Positions 52,201-64,000 of a stretch of DNA of 64,000 bases are shown here, in pieces. Numbering within the stretch: position 1 is the stretch's first letter; the number at the start of each line of letters is the position of its first letter. The stretch comes from Allacma fusca. Lineage: Eukaryota; Arthropoda; Collembola; Symphypleona; Sminthuridae. The DNA lies in contig OX359249.1 of the NCBI GenBank assembly GCA_947179485.1, positions 37,744,250 to 37,808,249 on the forward strand. Direction: 5' to 3'. The notes beneath the pieces were generated by a model. It had not been told where the DNA came from. It did no database searches and was given only the letters and a program-made list of their open reading frames with translations. The position numbers were made by a program, and so were the translations under genes.

Positions 52201-55200
52201 TATTGGTTGCATCACACTTTAATGGAGGCCCTTATTCAATTAAACTCTTCACTGCGGGCTCATCCAAACAGGTTATTAGATTTGACAACCTACAGAAGCA
52301 TGTCAATTGGTCCCTACAATATCTAAATGAGGCCAACCTCGGGTGTAAATAAAATATCCCTAAGGTTTCTCAGCCTCAGAGGATTTCTCTTAAAATATAC
52401 ACTGAGAATGAATTTCAGATTCTATATAAAGCTAAGAAACAAGATAACTTCTTCGGCTTGAAAACTACTTAACATGGTTGGCATCGTAAGCTAAAAGTTT
52501 ATCTCCTCATAATTGAGCTACTTGCACAAAACCTTTGGAGAATTCTAAAGTTGTCTCTAAACAATTTTGTAATATTATTATGCGTTGGAAATGCTTCCCA
52601 TCCAAACAAATGATTTCTTTTAAGTACTTATTGTTAGAGCTCATGGTTAATTTGCACGACTGTCGAAAAGTCGGACGGAGAAACATTGTCACCCGGAATA
52701 TGTCATGTTGAGAGCTTCTTCTCTGGAATATTCTTCCCAAAAAGTTTTGCAGCGTAATGAGTGCTGGACTATATTGGGAGTTAACCCTAGGCGAAATTCC
52801 CTTGTTTCCAAAATATTAAAACGTTATTGTTTCTAGCCCTCCCTTTTGTCCTCAAAGGGGAAATTTACTTAGGGTACACATTATCATGTGAATAGCTAAG
52901 TAGTACCTCAGTATACATGATGATACAGCCCACCAGAACGATACAATGGAAAATGGGCGAGGAAGACTTGAGGACGGGAACACGGCGGTATTTGTACACA
53001 ATCAGTATGATGCCCACCGTGCATGTTATACTCACCATCGACACGCTTAACAGACCGATCCTGCAAAAATCAAATATTATTTTAAATTAATTACTGTTAT
53101 ATTGCCAGTAGGCTGAATAGATATTATCTATAATTATTAGTATTTATGGAAATAAATAGGGGAAACAGTTAACAGGGTCAAACTGCCAACAGTCAGGCAA
53201 AAGTGGAGAGAAACCCAAAGTATGCCATCTCTCATGTGTCCAAGCATTAAAGCCTACTACACAAGAGGACAACGGTTTTTGCTTGCATCCCATCCTGTAT
53301 GGAGTTTTGTAGCTGGCTCCTAGGTGGCGCTGGAGATCCTTAAAGTAGTGAACGTACTAGGGTTTCGACGTCTTCCTCTCCCAGACCAGTCAATATTTTC
53401 ATACTTACGAAATGGGAATTGTTTGCACAGAAGTAACTTCTAGTTTATAGTTTGAAATGAAACAAAAAGCATCGGAGGGAATATATTTAACGAGTTGTTG
53501 TAAAATTCTGGGAAAACTTTAACATATAAAAAAATTTCCGTGTCTACAATTTCGTTTACATGTCGCTGGAGCTGGAGATATTTAAAAAATACCGAGATAA
53601 TTACATTTATGTATGGGAGTGGAATAAAAAAAGCAAACCCACCGAAACACCCAGCTTATTTCAGCCAGACAACTCTCTCCATCTATACAATCCTCGCAAC
53701 CCTCGGGGCAACGTTTGCAAGTAACTAAGTCTTCATAATACTTCTGGTTGTCATCTAAATTCTTCCAGTCCCACCAAGCCACTAGAAAAATAGTAATTAT
53801 TCTTGCAATTCCTAATTTATTTTAATTAATGGTTAAAAAGTTACTCATCAGAGGTTTCGGATGCATGAAGGAAACATATTCTCTTCGGGCTAGAACAAAC
53901 AATAGTTGTTGCAGTATATAAGGAAGCATTTGAAAAGTTGTGAATTCATTAATTTAACTTGTATTCTTTTAGCACATCACGTTGTATTTAGTTCACAAGA
54001 AGTACAATGGAACCATTGCATTGCATCATCAATAATTAACGCAATACATTAGCCATGGTAGTGAGAAAGACGGGAAAAATAATCGAAGAAGTGTTATTGT
54101 AGTGCGGATACAATGCAAATGACTTTCCAAAAGAAACGTATTCATTAATTATTACAGTAAAATATGCAACAGCTGTCTCATTAAGTAACGAACTGGGTAA
54201 CCAGGAAAGAATGAGTTCCGAGACTTATGAATTCAGAAATAATAATTATAAGATACAATGGAAGTAATTAATGTGATTACTTTCAGCATTGTCGCCGGCC
54301 ACGGTGTTATTCCAGTCCGGTTTGAATGCGTAGTGACTTTTGTTGCAGCTACAATTATAACTCCCTTGGCGCCAGCCTCTGCCTGGCTTGAACTCGCACT
54401 ATAACAATAAAAGATGAAAGTCAATTTACTGTCAGTGTACACTTCTCATAAAATCATTATTCTCTTTAGCTCATACTACAAAAATTCTAGGACTTCAAAC
54501 AGTAATAATTACTGTTTATAATAATAAATAAAAATATAATATATAAATTAATAATATATAATATAATTATAAATAAAATGATAATTATTATAATCTCGAA
54601 ACTGGCATTTTTCATTCCTGGAACGTGCAACCAATGCCATTGACACTAGCGTACCAAAACATGCTATAGTAAAATTCCTCAAGGGTTACAATAAGTGATA
54701 TCAGAAAAAAACCATTCTTCGGCATGTTTCTGCAAGTTTGTTTTTGCGGTTGCTGAAGACTGACTCTTAACAATATTTGGATTACAAAACGTGGTTAGAC
54801 GTTCCATTGCCTAGGTCATGGAATACATGCTTGCAAAACATCAACAGTACGAAGAAGGGGTCAAATAAATTGATAATTACCAACGAAGTGTTTCTATCAC
54901 ATTTATGCGTCCCGCGAAAGACATGAAGAGGATTTTCAGCCTTATCGCTCCTCATTTCTTCCTCGCTGGCATAGTCGCACTGATTGATACTATAATTGGA
55001 GAGGTCCATGTCGAAGCTTATGATGCCATAGATTCTGAAATGGTAATAATGGCTATCATGGTACACTGCTCATGAGAAATGCTCGCATTCATGCAATGGA
55101 GTCTGACACAATGAAAAATGGTTAATGAGCGAAAGAGGACGGAAAGAAACGTACCCTCGGCTTTGATTGTACATGAGGAAAGCCGAAGTATACGATACGA

Positions 55201-56579
55201 GGAAGTGTCCTTCAAGGGTGTATTCACATTTAGGCCATGATTGGTTAGATTTATGATTTGTCATCTCATAATTAGAAACTGCTGTTTCCTGAGTATTGCT
55301 TAGAGTGTCCGTATCAATGTTCTCAACTCTGCCGTGACTATTATTGTTGATTCTTCTACTGCAGAGGAAGTAAGGCCAGGTCCAGTGACCAAAAATAGGT
55401 CCGGGGAAATTACTATTGTGTATTCGGCTGTGACGGTACGCAGTTCTCTCATCGAATTTGTTCTCTATGTTCATGTCATCATTGGAGGGATCAGGGGGTT
55501 TGAGAAACCAAGGGCTCTTCTTCAGATCCTTGGTCGAGATGTTTTGCACGTGAACGCTCTCCTTTGCGTCCCAGTTATTGCCGTCAATGTCAGTTGTTGA
55601 GAGGTTTAATTTGTACAGCCAATGTTTACCGGACGCCTGTTCCTCAGAGAAAAACATCACAAATCGGACGTCACGAACGGCTGGGGCGGATTGCATTGTT
55701 TGCAGAATGTAGCCTATCAGCTCACGCTCTTCTGTTGAATGCACAGTGACAGGAATTCTCATTATTTACTTATTAGTACAACAACAATGAATTACTATTT
55801 CATCCATTCAGTATTATTTACAAGATATGTATTTTTCGAACCTGTACTGTTCCGCGGGGTGCTATTTTTGTACGTCCATCGTCGTACCAGTGCAGCTATA
55901 ACATTTATTTTTTCCTTGGCTAGCCGTGCTAAGTGCTCATTAGCTCCAATTGATACGTTAGGGAAAAACCGGTGCCGATCCGAACTTGGACTTGAACATA
56001 GGGTTCCGTAAGCACAGGTAAAAATACTTTCAATACCCCTTAGCTGTTCTGTGAGTGCGTACACCTGCAAATAGGAATTGGTTGAGTCAGTAACATTATT
56101 TGGTATAAGATTCCACCAGAGATGAGGATTAATAGGGTTCGGGGATACAAATATTCGATTTAGGAGGGAAATTTTGACGCCTTGTATAGAAAGCCGCTTA
56201 ATACATGCAAATAAGGAGCGAGCATTAGGTAAGGACATAATTGCAGGGGATGTATTCACATAAAATTGGAGCAGCCCCTTTGAATTTACTGTACTAAGGA
56301 CACGACAGTGTGCAAAGAGTCTCGGTAATATACAGCAATGATAATAATCATATTTTGAGTCATAGCAGCACATGGAGTTGGTAAGAGACTTAATAAAGAG
56401 AAGTTATATATTACCTGGGTCTCCTCCGGGTAATCCAGTTGAACGTTTTTATTATCATTATTATTCGTAGACACCGAGGATGAAGCTAGGATCGATGCAA
56501 CCACGACCCAATAATAAACGAAGAGCCAAACTCGGTTGGAAAGAGTTGAGAAGAAATTGAAGGCCATTCCGGCTCTCAT
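46298..56579 (-). CDS. GPR158-like: Class C orphan GPCR of the GPR158/GPR179 (mGlyR-like) family, 783 residues, 13 exons
   Basis: Exons in transcript order: 56,579-56,415; 56,064-55,842; 55,731-55,155; 55,034-54,881; 54,398-54,281; 53,781-53,643; 53,060-52,907; 51,562-51,453; 50,381-50,190; 49,881-49,732; 48,694-48,589; 47,954-47,844; 46,450-46,298. All introns are GT-AG and phases close to 783 residues. A signal peptide (about 12-35) is followed by a Cache-type ectodomain with [27 protein letters not shown] and many NxS/T sites. A Cys-rich EGF-like linker follows ([17 protein letters not shown] near 432-442). Seven helices lie at about 460-695, with KSSSPIFHC and GCIIMYTE after TM1, the class C disulphide pair C523 (TM3) and C607 (second outer loop), SWW-type [11 protein letters not shown] and [19 protein letters not shown] in TM7. 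A short coiled-coil tail ([19 protein letters not shown]) ends at TGA. Vertebrate GPR158 binds glycine through its Cache domain and recruits RGS7 through a long tail; here the tail is short. The exon 2/3 junction has a less favoured alternative. Close relatives include fly smog; exact orthology not settled. Confidence 0.93.
47651..47700. repeat. Purine-rich (GGA)n microsatellite in the last-but-one to last receptor intron region
   Basis: GA units followed by imperfect GGA units over 50 bp, inside the receptor intron between the exons at 47,954-47,844 and 46,450-46,298. Confidence 0.93.
49263..49304. repeat. (TA)n microsatellite, palindromic
   Basis: An A/T-only run of TA units with TAATTA at both ends, making it self-complementary. 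It lies in the receptor intron between the exons at 49,881-49,732 and 48,694-48,589. A 13-C run (48,730-48,742) lies in the same intron, 36 bases from the acceptor. Confidence 0.93.
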
Positions 56580-57411
56580 TATATATCTGTGCGTCTTTCC
56601 CTTTATTTTCTCCTAGTTCTTGTTCTCCTTTGAAAAGAAAATTGTTCAAGTTGAACAACCGGTTGGGTTGTACTTGGCAATTTCTTCACGGCCCTTGGAC
56701 ATCGCTACTGTGCTGTGATATCCAGCTTCGGTTCATAAAAATCAATGTGTTTATGGACATGTGAAGTTTCAGAGTTGGTCTTACTGTTAATTCTGGTCGT
56801 CCATTCTTCATGTCATCCTGTTTTCATGTTCTTTCACTTTCCCAATAGTTCCTCCAGTATCAGGTTCCCCTTTCCCTGAGCCCACACAAGAAGTGGGATT
56901 GGCTGTCAGAGGTTGTTTTTCAGCTAGAAGGAAAAAAACAATACGAAATCAAATGGTTTCTCTTCATTTCAATGTATGTACATCATTTCCCCTCGTGACT
57001 AAAGATATTCGGATACTCTTCCCTCTTCATCTATGTCGCCCTTCCCTATCTTATACATCAAATTTTTAGCCTCATAAGAGAAACACGGTTGTGTACTCCG
57101 TATGAGTTTCAAGTACCTGAATAATGTATGATGCTTTTTCTCTCTATTTCTCTGTGAGACCAGCAATGTTTGTACGTACATAACAAAATGCATTACTGTA
57201 CGAACTGGGGACGTGCAAGCAAACTAAATTGATGAGGAGAAAAAATTTGGCCATTTCAAAGCCAAGAGGAGAAGGCTCTCCACTTTTTTCATCATCAGCT
57301 AACCCAAGGAACTCATTATACCCTTGCACTTGCAGTAGGTATCTGAGATGAAATAGTCTGGAGAAAGTACTTTTGTACATGCCCCATACCACTCCATGTC
57401 ACATGTCCCCT

Positions 57412-57414
<3 letters not shown>

Positions 57415-57446
<32 letters not shown>
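57415..57446. repeat. (CT)n microsatellite upstream of the receptor gene
   Basis: A run of CT units about 840 bp upstream of the receptor start codon, so it reads as GA on the receptor's strand. Polypurine tracts of this type can act as GAGA-factor sites in arthropods; a regulatory role is speculation. Confidence 0.9.
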
Positions 57447-57448
<2 letters not shown>

Positions 57449-60400
57449 TTTCTCTCGAGTCTACTGTGATTTAACCTCGTTGCTAAGCTCAAGTAAGTAT
57501 AACCCAAACCACACTTACGTCTTGGTCTTTTCTCTTCTTTCTTGAGTAATCATACAAGTATGCACGTATTATTTTCTCCTGTACAGTCCTCAACATGTCT
57601 GTGCAGATGAAACGATGAAAGTGACTCTGAGCGGTTTGGTAAATGTGTCTGTGCGGACGTGGAATCATCGTCAATGAAGTTTATGCTAACTGTCCAACGT
57701 CAAATACCAGAACGGAGCTGTGAAACTTTACCCAAGTCTTTGGATATTAAGCTTCTCAAACAATTGCACAGAAGACAGGCAAAATCCCTCAAGACTAGTT
57801 CCCACTCCCACCCAACTTTTCATATTTTTTTCCGCCTGTAGTTTAAGAACATACGAAACTACTGCCAAGTCCACGAACATGCATACTTTTTACGTTCCTC
57901 TATTTTAAAACTCCTCTCCACCATTTCAGATTATTATCTCCGTATCCAGCTTGAACACTTATTTGACACGTTAATCGGGAAACATCATCGTAGGGGCATC
58001 AATACTATCGAATCGTAACTGTCATCTAGAATCTTGACCAATCGAGAATCCCCATCAAATTATAGTAATACTGGACTTAGAATCGCTAGGAGGAGCTACA
58101 CATTGGAACCACACATGCCTTGTCCAAGATTAAGCCCACTGATCATCCTGAACAACAACACTAAACTTAAATAATTTAATTTTAGCTTGTCATTTGCATG
58201 AGGTACGAGCTTAATCAAGCTCAATGAACACTGTTAGGCATTTATTTGTTTGAAACTCATGTACCTGCATATCCCGCCGCCTATCAACATCTATTACTGT
58301 AGCAAAGTCAGCAAAGAGGACTAAGTTGAGAGAACTAACAAGTTAAAAAGACCATTTGTATACCACGATTGATTTGGAACTGATGGAATATATGAGTTGG
58401 AAGGAAGAAGAAGAAAGTAGGAATGAAAAAGTTTAGTTCTCCGAACCACTCTCTCCAAAACCGACCCAGTTCCAGTGGAAGTTTAGTGAAACGAATGAAG
58501 TTCTGGGAGGAGAGAAAGAGTACGATGATGGTGAATTAATTCAAATTAAACCGAAGAGTTCTTCATCGAAGATGACTACATAGTGCTGGAGCGAGCGTCG
58601 GATTTTCTGGTAGGGCATTATAAATGGGAACCCAAGGAGAGGTGAAGAGGCGGACGGCTGCAGCCTCCATTCAGTATTGACCCACAAGGATGTAGTAAGC
58701 TTTCCTCTCTTGTGTAAACTTAAAAATGATCTGGTAAAAAAAGTGAGATGGTTTAACTTTATTGCAGCAGACTTTATCAGCTACTTAAACCATCGTCGGA
58801 AAGCAGTTGAGAGAAGAAGGAGTGCATGGATTTTGAAAGAGCGACAGCCATTACTGCTTAATTTCCATGTGCCTTTTAGTACATGTATGTTTCCTTAAAC
58901 TGCGTATAGCCTCTGTTTTTCCACACACTCACAGGTACCTGCGTATGTGTTACCATAGAAAACATTTATGTATTTTCCGATATTCTAACATCCTGTGTGC
59001 TCCACGTATGTATGTATCTATATGCACGTTTTATTATAGCCTCTGAAACGAGGCCTGTGACGATATAATGAGTCCGCATACAACGACTAGTCTCGGAATA
59101 TAATAAGATGCTCGGAGATTTTATCTAGATTGCTGTGAACACATGAGCTTATCCAAGATGAAAATGATCATGTTTGCATGCAACCCTTATGTGAATCCCC
59201 TCTGTGCCGGATTGAAAGTCAACTGATGACCTGACGGAAGTACCTGGTAAATTGCACTGGTAATATACTATTTCCAGGGTAACGATGTACTACTCCATCT
59301 ATATTCAGTTGGTTCTTACGCTGTAAAAAATTCCCCTTTTACTCTTAAACAGGTTATGTACTAAGTGCATGTATAGTGTATAGGTTTTTATGTACATACA
59401 TACATAGATGCTTCGCTTTAGAAATCTCTTACATTTTTTTATCCGGATAGGAATATCTCAGATAAAAATTAAATTTCCGCTTGCTCCATGTCAAGGATCT
59501 GCTCCCTGGCTATAGTTTGTGCGTTCGTAACAAATACTAGATATGTGGAGTAGTGATTCTGTCAGTATGGGAGAGAAGACTTTCAGCTCAAATGCTCCTT
59601 TTCTCCCTAACATGGTCGCATCCATTTCACCCCAAAAAAAAACACTGATTCTTGTGTGAAGATAGTTTTATATATAGTATCTCTTCGACTCAGTGGAAGT
59701 TCTTGTTATCATCTTTCTTATCGACGCTCAAATAAATTGAGAGAGTTGTGGATGAAAATGAGGGTCAGTAGTTTCCTAAATGCAAAGTTACTTTCAGGGG
59801 AGAGCTACGTACATATACTTTGTAATGAAGGTATTCTGCTCCCAGCTCCTGCAACAAGCTAACTTTCCCTTTCTTTGTACGCATTGTTGAAAAATACTTG
59901 AAGCTCACCAATGATAAAAATTCCCTACATTTCCTGTTAAATCTTTTCTACTACAACTTTTCCTTGGCAACAGTGAGTAGCTTTCAAGCACGTACTTTCA
60001 AGTATTTGTATTTCCACTATACTGTCAGGGTGACTCAAGCTTGAAGCTTACATAGTTGTGATTTGCCTACTAAAGCCATTTTTTGGGGGAAACCAATTTT
60101 GGAAATAAGAAGGTAGCATTATGATGGACAAAATCATTCCTGGAAACGTAGACTCAAGGATGCTCACGTTTTATTACCAAGGGTTGAAGTTAGGATATTT
60201 TTAAAAGCTCCACAATAGAGGTATATTCTATATTTATACAAATCAATATGAGAATGTTATCTGTGCATATGCAATCCATAAAGATAGCCATATGCAACAC
60301 TCCGCCGAGCCTTGAGTTCCGTCATGAATTTTCCAAGATGACAAAGGTAAGGTGTAAGAGGAGCGATGCTGAAGGCGGAGACCCGGAAATCATGTAAAGC

Positions 60401-61020
60401 AAAAGGCGATCGACAATGATTGACAATCCATTTGAATAATACTCAATTGTGGTGCCTTACAAAGCTACTGAGTGCAGGTAAGATGACAAAAGGGACAGGT
60501 TGACTGCACGTTCTCATCCCTGGATGAAATTGCTCTTACGAACTCCAACCCGGAGTACCCCCAGACACAGACCCAGGAGGTGTGCGGAGTGCATGAAAAT
60601 ATAATAGCATGAAATACTGACTGCTTGTAGCAAATGAAGCACTTTATTGAGTGAGCATTAGCCCTCTGAGAGATAAAGCTCAACATGATAATAGCCTCAT
60701 GTAGGAGAGGGGAAATTGCCAATAATAGAGTAAGTTCCTAAGCCTCACTCATGCCTGGATTTAATACTGAAAGAGGAGGTGTTTTTCTGTGAAAACTGAA
60801 TTACAAGTGCATAGAAAATGCGAGAGCCGGTTACGAACCAATAAAAGATACACACACGCAACCCAACTCTACACAGGGGGAACATGACGAGGAAACACGA
60901 ATTTGAACCTTGTAGCTTGACAAGCAATCAATTGGCAGTTGTTTATTCTTGAGCACGGGGCAAGGGTCTAGTCGAGAGAGTAAGACAGAAGAAGGGAAAG
61001 CACAAAACAGAGAAAGGCTA

Positions 61021-61039
61021 CACACACACACACACACAC
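61021..61039. repeat. (CA)n microsatellite
   Basis: About nine CA units in the non-coding region at the right of the window. Confidence 0.95.
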
Positions 61040-64000
61040 GTAGTCAGAAGGAAATCAAAAGCATGTGAAAATATAGAAAGCTATAAAGAGCTGAACAATT
61101 GTTGTAATTTTTCCACAGAGTCAGTTGAACTGCAACTGAAACTACTTCACCCTGGGTCAGGATCACGTCGTAATTAATTGAGTGAACTAAGCTGCCACGG
61201 CAGCAATTCACTCTCACTTGAGTCAGCTTGTATTACAGCGCCAGACAAAATATCAGATCAATAAATTCAAGTACAAACTCAAGTGATGGAGAAAAAGTGA
61301 ATATGATAGCTGTACATAGACCATTCCGTTCTCTTCATTCTTCCGCCCCACCGCTCTCAATATTTTTGGTTGGTTGAGAAACCTTGTTATAGCTATCTCC
61401 TCTCATAAACCAAGGTATACATTCAAAATTGCATTTCACGGAGTATACCTAGGGAATTCCCTTGAGTACTAGTGCTATTTGGCAAGTTACCCTGGAGATA
61501 GAGCCAATATTACGAATTTCCTAGTAAACCTTCCCCGTTAGGTAAAGTGCTGCGGGAGAATCGCCAATAGAATTTGCTATCATAACAAAAAAATCTGGCA
61601 GGAACAACTGTATGGAGACTAATCATAGATATTTTGTCTGCAGATAGTAGCTATCTATCGGTATGCACAACTTGAATAACGCAACTTTATCTACATCTAC
61701 CCATTTTGAATTACGGAGTAAAAACTAGAAAAACATTTACAGTACGACTATTTTACTATTCCTCCATCTAAAACTTACTGAGGCGGGTATTTTCAGTTTT
61801 GGGAACAGTAAAATTTTAAAGATATTCCAGCATCACAGTACTATGTATTACGAACCTAGAAATATTGTAACTCGGTTTCGGAAACTGACATTTATGGATT
61901 TTTACCTCTTTAAATATTTACATACACTATAGCCCCTGCTAACTTTGATGGATTTTTTTTGTTTGATTCCATCGCATCGTCATCCCTTGAGTCCGGTGTG
62001 TGTTTTCGGGGCTTTATCTGGAAAGTATATCTGCACTGGTCCCTGTATTTATTTATTATTTGAATCGAAATTCAATGTGATATGTCACTCCACGTGATAC
62101 TCTCCTCGGGTTAATGGAATAATAATTACTTCCAGCACGGAGATCCATCATACTGGATTTTTTTATTTGTTCCCCCTTTTATATGACATGGCTATTAGTA
62201 GTCCTGTTAAAATGAATCCAGTTGAAAAATCTGACTTAATTTGAACTCACGACTAGATTTCCCCTGATTTGACAGACAAGATAAATTCTCCCTATAGTTT
62301 CTCTCATACACTCACATGTTGAAATGGGTTCCATGAGCGAAGTATTTTCGGAGGAAAATGACCTTTGATCTCTCTCTGATGGAATTTAGGGCATTTGAAT
62401 GTAGTTTAACTTCGGAAAAGGGAAGAGTTTGGGAATGCGTGGGATGGGAGTGAAAACTCTTCCACGCCGGAATCAAAAGTTTCCTCGGAGCTTTCAAATA
62501 TTCAGGTCTGAGAGTCGCTGGAGAGAACTGAATTGTTACTATTTATGTCCAATTACGGGTACAGGTTGAATTACCGTTAAGAACTCCCAGGGCTTTAGAG
62601 AATGGTGTGGTACTGTGGAGCTAATAAAATGCGATAGTGATCAGTGATTGCCCCTTGTTTCATTTGACACAAGTCCACATACAGAGAGGGAGTAGAAAGG
62701 TCAAATCCTTTATAATGTCAGAGCACAAAACTTGGTCTGTGAGTAACGACCTACGAGACGGCCGAAGCTGCACGGGCAAGATTGTATTGAGTCTGAAGCA
62801 ATGACATGTGCAGCTAGTTATAGCACAACGGCGCACTAACTCTTTTACTCTTTATTGCTATTGATAGTTCGATAAACATGGGCTGACCGGAACATTTTTC
62901 CAGACCAAAAACATCGGATAGAAATAAATATTAAAAGAATGGACTTGTCCCTTATACCCGCTAGCAACTTCGGATCCTATACAGGACTCGCTCTTATATC
63001 TATATAGTTACTGTATCTATCTACATACCTGGCTTTTACCTCAGCACACAAAGGAGACTTCAACGTTTACTCTGTGCCAGTCATAGCTATTAACTCTTAC
63101 CTCCTCCTCCGACCTGCATACGATTACCTCCACCGCCAATACAAGTTTCAATTAATTTCCTTGCCAATTTTCCTTCTGTTTCCGTCCCGGCAGCCCAAAT
63201 CGCATCAATTTTATTTGCAAATTACAACACCCCTAAAAAGACATTGACTTTCGAAAATTACATTCAAATCTTTAACCTCGGAAATTCAGCCATGTGCAAG
63301 TGATCTCTTTATGGACAACGCTTGGACAACTATCTCAACAAATGTACAAATAGTCTCAATTCCGTCTGGAGACTCTAATATTTCTATCCCTCCGTGCCAT
63401 AGAGTCTGGCAGTCAGACATATTTATTTAAATGGAATTTCATACTCTGCTTACAATAATTAATTACTTAAGCTTCAAATCCACAAAACAATTTCTACTCC
63501 GAATGCCTTGTAACTAATGAATATTTAAAGCATCGCTTACAATTAGTGCTGCGAACTTGCATATTTTCATGTATTATTTATATTTAAATAACGCCAACGT
63601 CAGGCTAGAATAATTACACTGCTTAAAATAAGTGCAGCTGGTATGGTAAGGTATAAAAGACTAATGTGAATTTTAAGCCTCTCAAGACATGTACTTTCTT
63701 AAAGTTGACTGGAAAGGGTTAATTTAATTTTGATAAAATCTACCAATGGCTAACCCCAACCACAGCCCATCTAACCACTTTAAATTAAGGATTGGAAAGT
63801 TCCAGCACTAATTGACAAAGTAGGAAGGGCTGTAAATGGTAGAAATTTATGTAATTTAAATCTAGAAATTTTACAAGACACTTTCATTAGTACAAGTACG
63901 TGTGCTTGACTTGGAAATGAAGTCATCTTCCCCTCCATCAGAAGTACTTATTCTGTGAATGGCTAAGCCAAAATAATTTTTCCGTTGGAAAGCCGGGCTC

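Larger units (their letters stand above)
56580..64000. other. Region upstream of the receptor gene, no coding exon seen
   Basis: The longest open frames here are 60-85 codons, with no domain or splice framing. The stretch should include the receptor promoter and 5' UTR, possibly with distant non-coding exons, but no core promoter could be assigned from sequence. It contains CT (57,415-57,446) and CA (61,021-61,039) microsatellites and several TATGTATGTA-type words. No transposon termini were recognised. Confidence 0.5.

Noticed and set aside
55334-55749. Plus-strand open frames antisense to the receptor
   Set aside because: They are shadows of the coding exon 55,155-55,731 on the opposite strand.
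55732-55762. ATG at 55,762 as a separate receptor start
   Set aside because: It lies in the intron before exon 3. The exon 2 coding sequence with a matching phase lies just upstream, and the signal-peptide exon begins at 56,579.
38190-56579. The two minus-strand genes as one fused gene
   Set aside because: The receptor frame ends at a stop at 46,298-46,300 and the downstream gene starts with its own Met and hydrophobic leader at 38,666, with no linking exon between.

Overview
The window is nuclear DNA of an animal, most likely an arthropod. It is A/T-rich, its genes are split by spliceosomal GT-AG introns, two of the proteins belong to animal families (a TRMT11 tRNA methyltransferase and a GPR158/GPR179-type class C receptor), and the repeats are DNA transposons of kinds common in arthropods (hAT, TIR elements with long target duplications, a MADF-bearing element). 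I cannot name the species. No rRNA gene, tRNA, CRISPR array or prokaryotic operon was seen.

Layout. Bases 1-9,500 are a transposon graveyard. A 1,046-bp TIR element with a 10-bp target duplication sits inside a dispersed hairpin repeat. It is followed by an internally deleted hAT element (exact 8-bp target duplication, C-terminal transposase remnant), a second nest built from GGACC-type and AACCCG-type word repeats, a 394-bp TIR element and a 716-bp element carrying a broken MADF domain. Bases 12,526-17,162 (+) hold a small gene for a 163-residue type I membrane protein; its last two exons are well supported and its signal-peptide exon, 4 kb upstream, is a proposal. Bases 21,187-23,402 (+) are a complete nine-exon TRMT11 gene, 474 residues. 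A perfect 123-bp inverted repeat lies at 25,430-25,713. Bases 26,233-27,125 (+) encode a 232-residue coiled-coil protein of unknown function.

From about 28.6 kb to 56.6 kb the minus strand carries two large genes head to tail. The upstream one (56,579 to 46,298) is a 13-exon, 783-residue class C orphan GPCR of the GPR158/GPR179 (metabotropic glycine receptor) family. The downstream one (38,666 to 28,597) is an eight-exon, 581-residue predicted membrane glycoprotein of a family I do not recognise. All splice phases close in both models. Introns and spacers there are rich in GA, GT, GGA and TA microsatellites but lack the transposon pile-up of the first 9.5 kb. Bases 56,580-64,000 show no coding exon and probably contain the receptor's upstream or 5' UTR region.

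The genes have no obvious shared pathway: TRMT11 acts in tRNA modification, the receptor in cell-surface signalling, and the other three products are uncharacterised. Nothing here amounts to a multi-gene system. The most unusual features are the unrecognised minus-strand membrane protein, the perfect long hairpin, and a set of elements whose ends are packed with scattered copies of one short word.
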